Shown here one piece after another: positions 8,448 to 18,502 of a DNA stretch of 64,000 bases. Made by a program: the position numbers and the translations under genes. The stretch is taken from positions 5,427,001-5,491,000 of the forward strand of contig NZ_CP137573.1 of the NCBI RefSeq assembly GCF_033343995.1, given 5' to 3'. Source of the stretch: Streptomyces sp. HUAS YS2. Its GTDB lineage: Bacteria; Actinomycetota; Actinomycetes; Streptomycetales; Streptomycetaceae. Position 1 is the first letter of the stretch; the number at the start of each line of letters is the position of its first letter. Under the pieces are notes generated by a model. That model searched no databases, was not told the origin of the DNA, and saw nothing but the letters and a program-made list of their open reading frames with translations.

Positions 8448-9446
8448 TCACTTCGCGCCGAGGGCCGTCTTCAGGGCGGCCAGGTTGGCCTGCATGACCT
8501 CGAAGTAGTCATCGCCCTCGGACCGGTCGGTGATTCCCTCCAGCGGGTCCAGGACGTCGGTCTTCAGGCCGGTGTCCTTCGCGAGGGTCTTCGCGGTCCG
8601 GTCGCTGGCAAGGGTCTCGAAGAAGACGGTGCTGACCTTCTCCTTCCGCGCCTTGTCCTGGAGTTCCTTGATCCGGGCGGGGCTGGGCTCGGACTCGGGG
8701 TCGAGGCCCTTGATGCCCTCCTGGTCCAGGGCGTAGCGCTCGGCGAGGTAGCCGAAGGCGGAGTGGGTGGTGATGAAGGTCCTGGTGGAGGTGTTCTTCA
8801 GGCCCTGCGCGAAGGCGGTGTCCAGATCGCCGAGCTGCTTCACCAGGGCGTCGGTGTTCTTCTGGTAGTCGGCCGCGTGGTCCGGGTCGGCCTTCTTCAG
8901 GGCCGCGCCGACGCCCTTGGCGACCTCGGCGTACTTCACCGGGTCGAGCCATATGTGCGGGTCGGCGCCGGCCTCGGACCCGTGATCGTGCCCGCCGTGC
9001 TCGCCCTCGTGCTCCGCGTGCTCCCCGGCGGACTCGCCGCCGTGGGCGTGGTCCTCGCCGGAGCCGTGCTCCTCCAGCTCGGTGAGGGTGGCGGCGTCGA
9101 CGGTGTTCTTCACGCCGGTCTGCTCGATCGCCTCGTCGACGGCGGGCTGCACGCCCTTGAGATAGAGGATGACGTCCGCGTCCTCGAGCCGGCCGATCTG
9201 CCGCGGCTTGAGCTCCAGGTCGTGCGGCTCGACGCCCGGCTTGGTGAGAGTCTGGACGGAGACGCGGTCGCCGCCGATCCGCTCTGCGAGGAACTGCATC
9301 GGATAGAACGACGCCACGACGTCCAGCTTGCCGTCCGACCCCTTGTCGGCCGCGTCGGAGGTGCCGCCGCAGGCGGAGAGCGTGACGAGACCGAGCGCGA
9401 CGGCTCCGGTGAGGGCGGTGACGGGTATGAGGCGGCGTACGTTCAT
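8448..9446 (-). CDS. znuA: zinc-binding lipoprotein ZnuA
   Basis: A 332-residue cluster A-I metal-binding lipoprotein. The N-terminus has a signal peptide ending in a lipobox-like LSACGG, so the mature protein is lipid-anchored outside the membrane. The centre holds a His/Glu/Gly-rich loop (HGSGEDHAHGGE and onward to GADPHIWLDP) characteristic of zinc-specific members, and other ligand regions are EPHDLEL and THSAFGYLA. I start it at ATG 9446. TTG and ATG codons exist a few codons upstream but fall inside the Zur operator and -10 region, and no Shine-Dalgarno sequence precedes any of them, so leaderless translation from 9446 is likely. Confidence 0.92.
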   Translation of the reverse strand: MNVRRLIPVTALTGAVALGLVTLSACGGTSDAADKGSDGKLDVVASFYPMQFLAERIGGDRVSVQTLTKPGVEPHDLELKPRQIGRLEDADVILYLKGVQPAVDEAIEQTGVKNTVDAATLTELEEHGSGEDHAHGGESAGEHAEHEGEHGGHDHGSEAGADPHIWLDPVKYAEVAKGVGAALKKADPDHAADYQKNTDALVKQLGDLDTAFAQGLKNTSTRTFITTHSAFGYLAERYALDQEGIKGLDPESEPSPARIKELQDKARKEKVSTVFFETLASDRTAKTLAKDTGLKTDVLDPLEGITDRSEGDDYFEVMQANLAALKTALGAK

Positions 9447-9483
9447 GACAGTCATTTTCAACAAAGGTGGAAACGATTGTCAA
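9446..9483 (-). promoter_or_regulatory. znuA promoter with two Zur boxes
   Basis: Two 15-base Zur-box-like 7-1-7 palindromes: TGACAGTCATTTTCA at 9446-9460 and TGGAAACGATTGTCA at 9468-9482 (plus-strand reading), with centres 22 bases apart, about two helical turns. On the minus strand TTGACA (9483-9478) is a -35 and TGAAAA (9460-9455) a -10 with 17-base spacing. The predicted start of transcription is at or within a base or two of the znuA ATG. Zur bound to both boxes would cover the whole promoter. Confidence 0.85.
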
Positions 9484-9640
9484 CAAAGCAGGTAAGTGAC
9501 CTGAGCCCCCTACCGATTTGATCCGGGGCCCCGGCCCGCCGGTAACCTGAGGCATTCGCCCGCCCGTCTCCCGACCACCACCCCCCATCGAGGCGCTTCG
9601 CGCCGCTATTTCAATCCGTCGACGTAATGAAGAGAGCACC

Positions 9641-11023
9641 GTGGCCGCCGACAAGATCGACACCATCGTCAGCCTGAGCAAGCGCCGTGGCTTCGTCTAC
9701 CCCTGCAGTGAGATCTACGGCGGCCAGAAGGCCGCCTGGGACTACGGACCGCTGGGTGTCGAGCTCAAGGAGAACATCAAGCGTCAGTGGTGGCGCTACA
9801 TGGTCACCTCGCGCGAGGACGTCGTCGGTATCGACTCGTCCGTGATCCTGGCCACCGAGGTCTGGGAGGCCTCCGGCCACGTCGCCACCTTCACGGACCC
9901 GCTGACCGAGTGCACCTCCTGCCACAAGCGCTACCGCGCCGACCACCTGGAGGAGGCGTACGAGGAGAAGCACGGCCGCCTCCCCGAGAACGGCCTCGCC
10001 GACCTCAACTGCCCCAACTGCGGCAACAAGGGCACCTTCACCGAGCCGAAGCAGTTCTCCGGCCTGCTCTCCACCCACCTCGGCCCGACCCAGGACTCCG
10101 GCTCCGTCGCCTACCTGCGTCCCGAGACCGCCCAGGGCATCTTCACCAACTACGCCCAGGTGCAGCTGACCGCGCGCAAGAAGCCCCCGTTCGGCATCGC
10201 GCAGATGGGCAAGTCGTTCCGGAACGAGATCACCCCGGGCAACTTCATCTTCCGCACCCGCGAGTTCGAGCAGATGGAGATGGAGTTCTTCGTCAAGCCG
10301 GGCGAGGACGAGCAGTGGCACGAGTACTGGATGGAGCAGCGCTGGAACTGGTACACGGGTCTGGGTCTCCGTGAGGAGAACATGCGCTGGTTCGAGCACC
10401 CGCAGGAGAAGCTCTCGCACTACTCCAAGCGCACCGCCGACATCGAGTACCGCTTCCAGTTCGGCGGCAGCGAGTGGGGCGAGCTCGAGGGCGTCGCCAA
10501 CCGCACCGACTACGACCTGAAGGCGCACTCCAAGGCGTCCGGAAACGAACTGCAGTACTTCGACCAGGACGCGCAGGAGCGCTGGACCCCGTACGTCATC
10601 GAGCCCGCCGCCGGTGTCGGCCGCACCATGCTGGCCTTCCTGCTCGACGCGTACACCGAGGACGAGGCGCCGAACGCCAAGGGCGTCATGGAGAAGCGCA
10701 CCGTGATGCGCCTCGACCCGCGCATCGCGCCGGTCAAGGTCGCCGTGCTGCCGCTGTCCCGCAACGCGCAGCTCTCGCCGAAGGCCAAGGGCCTCGCGGC
10801 CGACCTGCGGCAGAACTGGAACATCGAGTTCGACGACGCCGGCGCCATCGGCCGCCGCTACCGCCGTCAGGACGAGATCGGCACGCCGTACTGCGTCACC
10901 GTCGACTTCGACACCCTCGACGACAACGCGGTGACCGTGCGCGAGCGCGACACCATGAAGCAGGAGCGCGTCTCCCTGGACCAGATCCAGGGCTACCTGG
11001 GCAGCCGTCTGCTGGGCTGCTGA
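9641..11023 (+). CDS. glyS: glycyl-tRNA synthetase (class II, dimeric type)
   Basis: A 460-residue alpha2-type glycyl-tRNA synthetase that charges tRNA-Gly. It begins with the conserved FVYPCSEIYGG and DYGPLGVELK blocks, followed by a CTSC...CPNC zinc-type insertion (residues about 88-130). Class II motifs are LRPETAQGIFTNY, GIAQMGKSFRNEITPGNFIFRTREFEQMEMEFF, and a C-terminal anticodon-binding domain. GTG start, with a GAAGAGAG ribosome site upstream. It is divergent from znuA, sharing a 194-base gap that contains a small GGCGC/GCGCC hairpin in the leader (near 9593-9605). Confidence 0.97.
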   Translation: MAADKIDTIVSLSKRRGFVYPCSEIYGGQKAAWDYGPLGVELKENIKRQWWRYMVTSREDVVGIDSSVILATEVWEASGHVATFTDPLTECTSCHKRYRADHLEEAYEEKHGRLPENGLADLNCPNCGNKGTFTEPKQFSGLLSTHLGPTQDSGSVAYLRPETAQGIFTNYAQVQLTARKKPPFGIAQMGKSFRNEITPGNFIFRTREFEQMEMEFFVKPGEDEQWHEYWMEQRWNWYTGLGLREENMRWFEHPQEKLSHYSKRTADIEYRFQFGGSEWGELEGVANRTDYDLKAHSKASGNELQYFDQDAQERWTPYVIEPAAGVGRTMLAFLLDAYTEDEAPNAKGVMEKRTVMRLDPRIAPVKVAVLPLSRNAQLSPKAKGLAADLRQNWNIEFDDAGAIGRRYRRQDEIGTPYCVTVDFDTLDDNAVTVRERDTMKQERVSLDQIQGYLGSRLLGC

Positions 11024-11040
11024 CGCACCACGCACGCGAC

Positions 11041-11084
11041 GGCGAAGGCCCCCGGTTCCGAGCACGGAACCGGGGGCCTTCGCC
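11041..11084. terminator. terminator hairpin after glyS
   Basis: A nearly perfect 18-19-base inverted repeat (GGCGAAGGCCCCCGGTTCC and its complement) with a short loop, between glyS and the convergent membrane protein gene. It probably ends both transcripts. Confidence 0.88.
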
Positions 11085-11090
11085 ATGGGC

Positions 11091-11840
11091 TCAAGCAGTC
11101 GTGGCTTCGGCCCGGGCTGCCGCGGCGGCCTGCGCGGCCTCGGCGGCCGCCTGCCGGCGGGCTCCCTCGGCGGCGCGCCGCTTGCTGAACCAGGCCGTCC
11201 ACAGCGCCAGCCCGCCGAGCACGCCGTAGATCATGATCGGGCTGACGATCACCATGGTGGAGGTGCTCAGGACGAAGGCGAGCCCGATCCGGACGAGCGC
11301 CTCGGCGATGTACGCCACGCCCCACACCACCGTCATCGTGCGCATGGTCGAGCGGAAGCCGTCGAACTGCCACATGCCGTTCCACCAGGCCGTGGACGCG
11401 GGCGTTCCGTCGGTGGCGAACTTGCGGCCGAAGTAGAACATCAGCGGCCGGCGCGCGAACAGGGTGACGAGGCAGAGCAGCCCGAACAGCCCGGTCACTC
11501 CGGAGTCCTTGATCAGCAGGGCGCGGGGGGAGTGCGTGCCGACCAGCGAGACGACGGCCGTGATCACCAGGAACACCAGCGCGACGATGCCGAACTCGTC
11601 CAGCTTGCGCCGCCAGGCGAGGCTGATCACGCTGTCCAGGACCGGCCAGGCGCCACTGACGAGCAGCGCGCTGAAATCGCTCCAGCCGTGCTCCGACAGC
11701 TGGTTGTACGTGATGATCGGCGCCACGACGTTGAGGCCGATGGTCAGGACCCAGCCGATCGCGGAGGCCGCGCCGGAGCGGGCGGGCGGCTGCGGCCGGG
11801 AGTCGGCGGTCGTCGTGGCGGGTGTGTCCTGCGCGGACAA
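11091..11840 (-). CDS. VC0807-family integral membrane protein
   Basis: A 249-residue protein with about six hydrophobic segments between residues 25 and 220, a charged loop FARRPLMFYFGRKFA near residue 128, and a C-terminal Ala/Arg-rich cytoplasmic coil (about residues 222-249). The pattern resembles VC0807-family membrane proteins, whose function is unknown. The apparent start is TTG 11840 with GGGGGAA upstream. It lies alone between glyS and the TetR gene. Confidence 0.75.
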   Translation of the reverse strand: MSAQDTPATTTADSRPQPPARSGAASAIGWVLTIGLNVVAPIITYNQLSEHGWSDFSALLVSGAWPVLDSVISLAWRRKLDEFGIVALVFLVITAVVSLVGTHSPRALLIKDSGVTGLFGLLCLVTLFARRPLMFYFGRKFATDGTPASTAWWNGMWQFDGFRSTMRTMTVVWGVAYIAEALVRIGLAFVLSTSTMVIVSPIMIYGVLGGLALWTAWFSKRRAAEGARRQAAAEAAQAAAAARAEATTA

Positions 11841-11987
11841 GGTTCCCCCTGGAGTGCTGGGTGCGGCCAGTGCGGGAAGACGCTAGTCATGTCCAGGACA
11901 GGGAACGGGCAACTCCGAGCCAAATGATCACCAAACCGACCGGAGCTGTGCCCTCCGGAACCTGCCCGCGCCTCCGAAGCCCCGCAG

Positions 11988-12575
11988 TCAGGCGCGCAGC
12001 CCGCGCAGCAGCAGCCCGACCAGCGCGTCGAACTCCGCCTCGACGGTGTTCTTGCGCCACTCCTCGGCGTATGCCGGGTCGTGGAAGTGCGCCGTCGCGC
12101 TGAACAGCGCACGGGCGGTGGCGTCGGGCTCGGGAGCGGTGAACTCGCCGCTGCGCACACCGTCCTCGACGATGGCGCGGACCTGGCCGACCAGCACCTC
12201 GACGTGCTCCTCGACCACGCCGCTGCTCTCGTCGATCAGCACGCCGTACGTCGCGAACAGCTCGGGGTCGTCCCCGGCCTTGTGCCGCTTGGCCTCGAAG
12301 AGCCCCGCGAACCAGGCGTGCAGCCGCTCCGGCGCCGGGCGGCCGGTGGCCGAGGTGAGCTCCGCCAGCGCCGTCTCCGTCCGGGACAGCCAGCGATGCG
12401 TCACCGCCTCGCGCAGCGCCGCCTTCGTACGGAAGTGCCGGTACACGCTGCCGTGCGAGACGCCGAGCACCCGGGCGACGTCCACGACCGTGGCCTTCGC
12501 GGGGCCGTAGCGGCGCAGCACCTCCTCCGTGGCTTCGAGGATGCGCTCGGCGGTCAGGGTCTCGGTGGCGGCCAT
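11988..12575 (-). CDS. TetR-family repressor paired with aldo-keto reductase
   Basis: A 195-residue TetR regulator. The N-terminal helix-turn-helix is clear (AERILEATEEVLRRYGPAKAT, VARVLGVSHGSVYRHFRTKAAL). The C-terminal ligand domain resembles the group with AWFAGLFEAKRHKAGDDPELF. It lies 39 bases downstream of the aldo-keto reductase gene on the same strand. A palindrome TGACAGTACCTGTCA sits five bases before its ATG, and the same half-sites occur in the inverted repeat upstream of the reductase, so the likely targets are itself and the reductase. The inducer is unknown. Confidence 0.9.
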   Translation of the reverse strand: MAATETLTAERILEATEEVLRRYGPAKATVVDVARVLGVSHGSVYRHFRTKAALREAVTHRWLSRTETALAELTSATGRPAPERLHAWFAGLFEAKRHKAGDDPELFATYGVLIDESSGVVEEHVEVLVGQVRAIVEDGVRSGEFTAPEPDATARALFSATAHFHDPAYAEEWRKNTVEAEFDALVGLLLRGLRA

Positions 12576-12579
12576 GGAA

Positions 12580-12594
12580 TGACAGTACCTGTCA
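12580..12594. promoter_or_regulatory. candidate TetR operator
   Basis: TGACAGTACCTGTCA, six-base arms around a 3-base centre, five bases upstream of the tetR start and within the reductase-tetR gap. The half-site TGACAG recurs in the larger inverted repeat at 13651-13690. Confidence 0.65.
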
Positions 12595-12614
12595 GTGCGC
12601 GGCGGCCGGATGCG

Positions 12615-13637
12615 TCAGTGCTCGCTGTCCAGATGCGCCATCTGCTCCTCGGGGTAGCGCTCGCCGGCCGCGGCCCCGGCCGGTACGGCCTGCTCGATCG
12701 CGGCCAGGTCCGCCGCGTCCAGCGTCACGTCCAGCGCGCCGAGGGCCTCCGCCAGCCGGTCCCGGCGGCGGGCGCCGACCAGCGGCACGATGTCCTCGCC
12801 GCGGCTGAGCACCCAGGCGATGGCCGTCTGCGCGACGGTGACGCCCTTGGCGTCCGCCACGGCGCGCAGCCGGTCGACCAGGCCGAGATTCCGGTGCAGG
12901 TTCTCGCCCTGGAAGCGCGGGCTGAAGCCGCGGAAGTCGCCGGGGGCCAGCTGGAGGTCGCGGGTGAAGTGCCCGCTGATCAGCCCGCGCGACAGCACGC
13001 CGTACGCCGTGATGCCTATGCCCAGCTCGCGGGCGGTCGGCAGGATCTTCTCCTCGATGCCGCGCGATATCAGCGAGTACTCGATCTGCAGGTCCGCGAT
13101 CGGGGCGACGGCGGCGGCCCGGCGCAGGGTGTCCGCACCGACCTCGGAGAGGCCGATGTGCCGGACGTGCCCGGCCTCGACCAGCTCGGCGATGGCGCCG
13201 ACCGTCTCCTCGATCGGGACCCGCGGGTCGAGCCGGGAGAGCCGGTAGACGTCGATGTGGTCCATGCCCAGGCGCTGGAGGGAGTAAGCCGCGAAGTTCT
13301 TCACCGCCGCCGGGCTGCCGTCGATCCCGATGACATCGCCCTCGACGCTGCGCAGGGCGCCGAACTTCACGCTGGTCAGCACCTTCTCGCGGGCCTCCGC
13401 CGGCGCGGTGCGCAGGGCCTCGTTGATGAGCAGTTCGTTGTGCCCCATGCCGTAGAAGTCGCCGGTGTCGAGCAGGGTCACGCCGGCGTCGAGCGCCGCG
13501 TGGATCGTCGCGATCGACTCGGCGCGGTCGGCCTCGCCGTACCAGGTGGACATGCCCATGCAACCGAGACCGAGAGCGGATACCTGGGGGCCGGTGACGC
13601 CCAGCGGACGGGTGGGAAGTGCCTTGATGGTTGCCAT
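12615..13637 (-). CDS. aldo/keto reductase
   Basis: A 340-residue NADPH-dependent aldo/keto reductase of the AKR11/13-like group. Family marks are ALGLGCMGMSTWYG at the N-terminus, LDTGDFYGMGHNE with catalytic Asp and Tyr near residues 50-55, VLTSVKFGAL with the catalytic Lys, and a C-terminal cofactor region VPLVGARRRDRLAEAL. The ATG at 13637 is chosen because the family N-terminus begins there. A CATAGT hexamer ends six bases before it and no Shine-Dalgarno is present, pointing to leaderless translation. The substrate cannot be read; TetR-linked members often handle reactive aldehydes or quinones. Confidence 0.9.
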   Translation of the reverse strand: MATIKALPTRPLGVTGPQVSALGLGCMGMSTWYGEADRAESIATIHAALDAGVTLLDTGDFYGMGHNELLINEALRTAPAEAREKVLTSVKFGALRSVEGDVIGIDGSPAAVKNFAAYSLQRLGMDHIDVYRLSRLDPRVPIEETVGAIAELVEAGHVRHIGLSEVGADTLRRAAAVAPIADLQIEYSLISRGIEEKILPTARELGIGITAYGVLSRGLISGHFTRDLQLAPGDFRGFSPRFQGENLHRNLGLVDRLRAVADAKGVTVAQTAIAWVLSRGEDIVPLVGARRRDRLAEALGALDVTLDAADLAAIEQAVPAGAAAGERYPEEQMAHLDSEH

Positions 13638-13650
13638 GCGACAACTATGG

Positions 13651-13690
13651 CATGACGGATGACAGATTTCAACATCTGTCATCCGTCATG
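13651..13690. promoter_or_regulatory. 17-base inverted repeat, likely repressor operator of the reductase gene
   Basis: Two perfect 17-base arms (CATGACGGATGACAGAT and its complement) separated by six bases. On the minus strand it starts directly upstream of the CATAGT -10 hexamer (13649-13644), so it covers the -35 region. Each arm contains TGAC twice, and its inner TGACAG half-site matches the tetR operator. A transcription terminator is less likely because nothing on the plus strand ends here. Confidence 0.7.
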
Positions 13691-13708
13691 GCGTGAAGTC
13701 GAAATCGG

Positions 13709-13738
13709 TGTGACGGTCCCCGCCCGGTTGGGTAGCGT
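13709..13738 (+). promoter_or_regulatory. vegetative promoter for the leader ORF and DUF6243 gene
   Basis: TGTGAC at 13709-13714 and TAGCGT at 13733-13738 with an 18-base spacer, the usual form of a housekeeping Streptomyces promoter. Expected transcription start is about seven bases downstream, at the ATG of the nine-codon ORF. Confidence 0.6.
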
Positions 13739-13745
13739 CACCGGC

Positions 13746-13775
13746 ATGTACTCGTTCTTCCAGATCTACGAGTGA
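13746..13775 (+). CDS. nine-residue leader peptide, putative
   Basis: ATG to TGA encoding MYSFFQIYE. The ATG lies seven bases after the TAGCGT hexamer, so it would be the 5' end of a leaderless message. A seven-base-pair GC hairpin (13782-13801) follows the stop by six bases, then the DUF6243 gene. The peptide is rich in aromatic residues, the layout of a translational or attenuation leader. No homology evidence is available. Confidence 0.4.
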   Translation: MYSFFQIYE

Positions 13776-13781
13776 GAGCGC

Positions 13782-13801
13782 GGCGGGCCCCGGTGCCCGC
13801 C
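13782..13801 (+). promoter_or_regulatory. GC hairpin in leader of DUF6243 gene
   Basis: GGCGGGC and GCCCGCC with a 6-base loop, immediately after the nine-codon ORF. It could be an attenuator stem or simply a stable leader structure. Confidence 0.4.
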
Positions 13802-13850
13802 CGACGCCCCGACGATTCCCGGATCACGTCTCACCCCGATGGGAGAACCC

Positions 13851-14024
13851 ATGGCCAAGGGCCGGAACAACCTCCTCGGCGTCGGCGGACAGCGCAAGAA
13901 GCTGTCCCGCGCCGAACAGCACGGCGCCGCTCAGGGCCGCAACGCCGACCGCAGGACGGCCGCGGACCAGAAGCAGGAGCTGCTGAAGAAGATGCGCGAG
14001 CGCGCGCAGGGCAACGAGTCCTAG
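13851..14024 (+). CDS. DUF6243-type small basic protein
   Basis: A 57-residue, highly basic, Gln/Lys-rich protein beginning AKGRNNLLGVGGQRKKLSR, which I recognise as the actinomycete small protein family DUF6243. ATG 13851 is chosen over an in-frame ATG at 13839 because GGGAG sits five bases upstream of it. The central part, AQGRNADRRTAADQKQELLKKM, is likely one long helix. It has no signal peptide, and the charge suggests nucleic-acid or ribosome association, which is inference only. Confidence 0.82.
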   Translation: MAKGRNNLLGVGGQRKKLSRAEQHGAAQGRNADRRTAADQKQELLKKMRERAQGNES

Positions 14025-14048
14025 CCGCACCCTCGTAGGCGAACGCAA

Positions 14049-14080
14049 GGGCCCCGGGTCATCACGATGACCCGGGGCCC
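14049..14080. terminator. terminator hairpin
   Basis: Perfect 14-base arms (GGGCCCCGGGTCAT and complement) with a 4-base loop, directly after the DUF6243 gene and before dus. Confidence 0.88.
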
Positions 14081-14131
14081 TCGCGCGTCCGGAGCCGACG
14101 GACCGTGCGGCGTATGGGTGACAATGGCTGG

Positions 14132-15268
14132 ATGACCGCGTTCTCTCCCCTCGCCATCGGGCCGCACATCGTGCAGCCCCCGGTGGTGCTCGCCCCGATG
14201 GCCGGCATCACCAATGCCCCCTTCCGCACCCTCTGCCGCGAGTTCTCCGGCGGCAAGGGGCTCTTCGTGAGCGAGATGATCACGACGCGGGCGCTGGTCG
14301 AGCGCAACGAGAAGACCATGCAGCTGATCCACTTCGACGAGACCGAGAAGCCGCGGTCGATCCAGCTGTACGGCGTCGACCCGATCACCGTCGGCAAGGC
14401 GGTGCGGATGATCGTCGACGAGGACCTCGCCGACCACATCGACCTGAACTTCGGCTGCCCCGTCCCGAAGGTGACCCGCAAGGGCGGCGGCTCCGCGCTC
14501 CCGTTCAAGCGGCCGCTGCTGCGCGCGATCCTCAACGAGGCCGTCGGCAACGCCGGCGACCTGCCGGTCACGATGAAGATGCGCAAGGGCATCGACGACG
14601 ACCACATCACGTACCTGGACGCGGGCCGGATCGCGGTCGAGGAGGGAGTCACCGCCATCGCGCTGCACGGCCGTACGGCGGCGCAGCACTACGGCGGCAC
14701 CGCCGACTGGGACGCCATCGCCCGGCTCAAGGAGCACGTCCCGGAGATCCCGGTGCTCGGCAACGGCGACATCTGGTCCGCCGACGACGCACTGCGGATG
14801 ATGCGCGAGACCGGCTGCGACGGCGTCGTGGTGGGCCGCGGCTGCCTGGGCCGGCCGTGGCTCTTCGGAGACCTGGTGGCGGGCTTCGAGGGGACCGGCG
14901 ACTACGCGACGCCGGGGCTGCGGACGGTGGCCGACGTGATGGTGCGGCATGCGACGCTGCTCGGCGAGTGGATCGGCGACGAGACACGGGGTGTCATCGA
15001 CTTCCGCAAGCACGTCGCCTGGTACCTCAAGGGCTTCGCGGTCGGCTCCGAGATGCGTAAGAGGCTGGCGATCACCTCATCTCTGGACGAACTGCGCGCT
15101 CAGTTGAGCGAGCTCGACCTGGACCAGTCGTGGCCCGCGGGCGCGGACGGCCCGCGCGGCCGCACGTCGGGCAACAACCGCGTCGTCCTGCCCGAAGGCT
15201 GGCTCAAGGACCCTTACGACTGCGCTGCGATCAGCGCCGACGCAGAACTCGACACCTCGGGCGGCTGA
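14132..15268 (+). CDS. dus: tRNA-dihydrouridine synthase
   Basis: A 378-residue flavin enzyme that reduces uridines in tRNA to dihydrouridine. The TIM-barrel start PVVLAPMAGITNAPFR, the catalytic-cysteine block DLNFGCPVPKVTRKGGGSAL near residue 110, and the phosphate-binding GNGDIWSADDAL and GVVVGRGCLGRPWLF blocks are all present. This is the DusB-like group. ATG 14132 is preceded by GACAAT at 14120-14125, six bases away, and by no Shine-Dalgarno, so it is probably leaderless. The C-terminal 70 residues form the helical tRNA-binding domain. Confidence 0.95.
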   Translation: MTAFSPLAIGPHIVQPPVVLAPMAGITNAPFRTLCREFSGGKGLFVSEMITTRALVERNEKTMQLIHFDETEKPRSIQLYGVDPITVGKAVRMIVDEDLADHIDLNFGCPVPKVTRKGGGSALPFKRPLLRAILNEAVGNAGDLPVTMKMRKGIDDDHITYLDAGRIAVEEGVTAIALHGRTAAQHYGGTADWDAIARLKEHVPEIPVLGNGDIWSADDALRMMRETGCDGVVVGRGCLGRPWLFGDLVAGFEGTGDYATPGLRTVADVMVRHATLLGEWIGDETRGVIDFRKHVAWYLKGFAVGSEMRKRLAITSSLDELRAQLSELDLDQSWPAGADGPRGRTSGNNRVVLPEGWLKDPYDCAAISADAELDTSGG

Positions 15269-15356
15269 GCGGTCCGGAAGGCGTCGGAGCCCGTCCGGAT
15301 CGTGGGAATCGAGCCGTTCTGGCGGCGTGATTCTCGCCACCCCTGATCAGGCTTGC

Positions 15357-15468
15357 GCTCAGATGAGCATGTTTCGAGGGGTCCACTTCTCGAAAGGGGT
15401 GGCACTCAGTGCCACCCCTTTGTGTTCAAGTGTTGAACGCAACTGGTCGATTCCGCGCTCACATGAGC
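15357..15468. repeat. two GCTCAnnTGAGC palindromes 100 bases apart
   Basis: GCTCAGATGAGC at 15357-15368 and GCTCACATGAGC at 15457-15468, both preceded by GC and exactly 100 bases apart start to start. Between them lie the terminator and a GTTCAA-GTG-TTGAAC palindrome (15424-15438). They look like paired operator sites in the ppdK upstream region; the protein is unknown. The rest of the 392-base gap holds no gene I can support. Confidence 0.5.
15393..15421 (+). terminator. terminator hairpin downstream of dus
   Basis: AAAGGGGTGGCAC and its complement with a 3-base loop, ending in CCCTTTGTG. It is a compact intrinsic terminator in the dus-ppdK gap. Confidence 0.8.
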
Positions 15469-15583
15469 GAGAATCTTCACTACTGGGTCAAGCGGCCTTC
15501 GACGTCTGAAGATGTCGGCTACTCCTCGGAAACATTGGATCTGCTGGCGGACGGGTGGTTAAGGCCGCATGACGGGTAGGCGT

Positions 15584-15614
15584 ACATACCCAGACGCCTT
15601 CGATCTGGGTATGT
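15584..15614. promoter_or_regulatory. inverted repeat upstream of ppdK
   Basis: Perfect 11-base arms ACATACCCAGA and TCTGGGTATGT around nine bases, 46 bases before the ppdK start. It may be an operator or a 5' leader stem. A GAGGAG-type ribosome site lies between it and the GTG. Confidence 0.55.
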
Positions 15615-15660
15615 TCCTCGCCGTCAGGGCAGCCACCGAGTCCTCGAGGAGTCGAGACCC

Positions 15661-18372
<2,712 letters not shown>

Positions 18373-18395
18373 TCAGCCATTCAGTAACGAAGACC

Positions 18396-18446
18396 CCGGA
18401 GCCGTCGCTCGTCCCCGACCCTCAAACCGATGGGCGACGGCTCCGG
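18396..18446 (+). terminator. stem-loop after ppdK
   Basis: CCGGAGCCGTCGC and its complement around a 25-base loop, 24 bases after the ppdK stop. Confidence 0.7.
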
Positions 18447-18458
18447 TCAGCAGAAGAG

Positions 18459-18502
18459 ACGGGGCGGACACCTTGTGCGGAGGTGTCCGCCCCGTCGTTT
18501 TT
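18459..18502 (+). terminator. intrinsic terminator with T-run
   Basis: Fifteen-base arms ACGGGGCGGACACCT and complement, seven-base loop, followed by CGTTTTTTG. It is one of the few T-tract terminators in the window, backing up the first stem. Confidence 0.92.

Noticed and set aside
9483..9640. Leader before glyS considered as a riboswitch or T-box
   Set aside because: No T-box or glycine-riboswitch consensus blocks could be seen; only a small hairpin is present.
12081..13655. A 524-codon plus-strand open frame over the TetR and reductase genes
   Set aside because: Both minus-strand genes have complete family motifs; the plus reading has none.
13651..13690. Inverted repeat considered as a transcription terminator
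   Set aside because: Genes on both sides start rather than end here, and the repeat abuts a -10 element and shares half-sites with the tetR operator.
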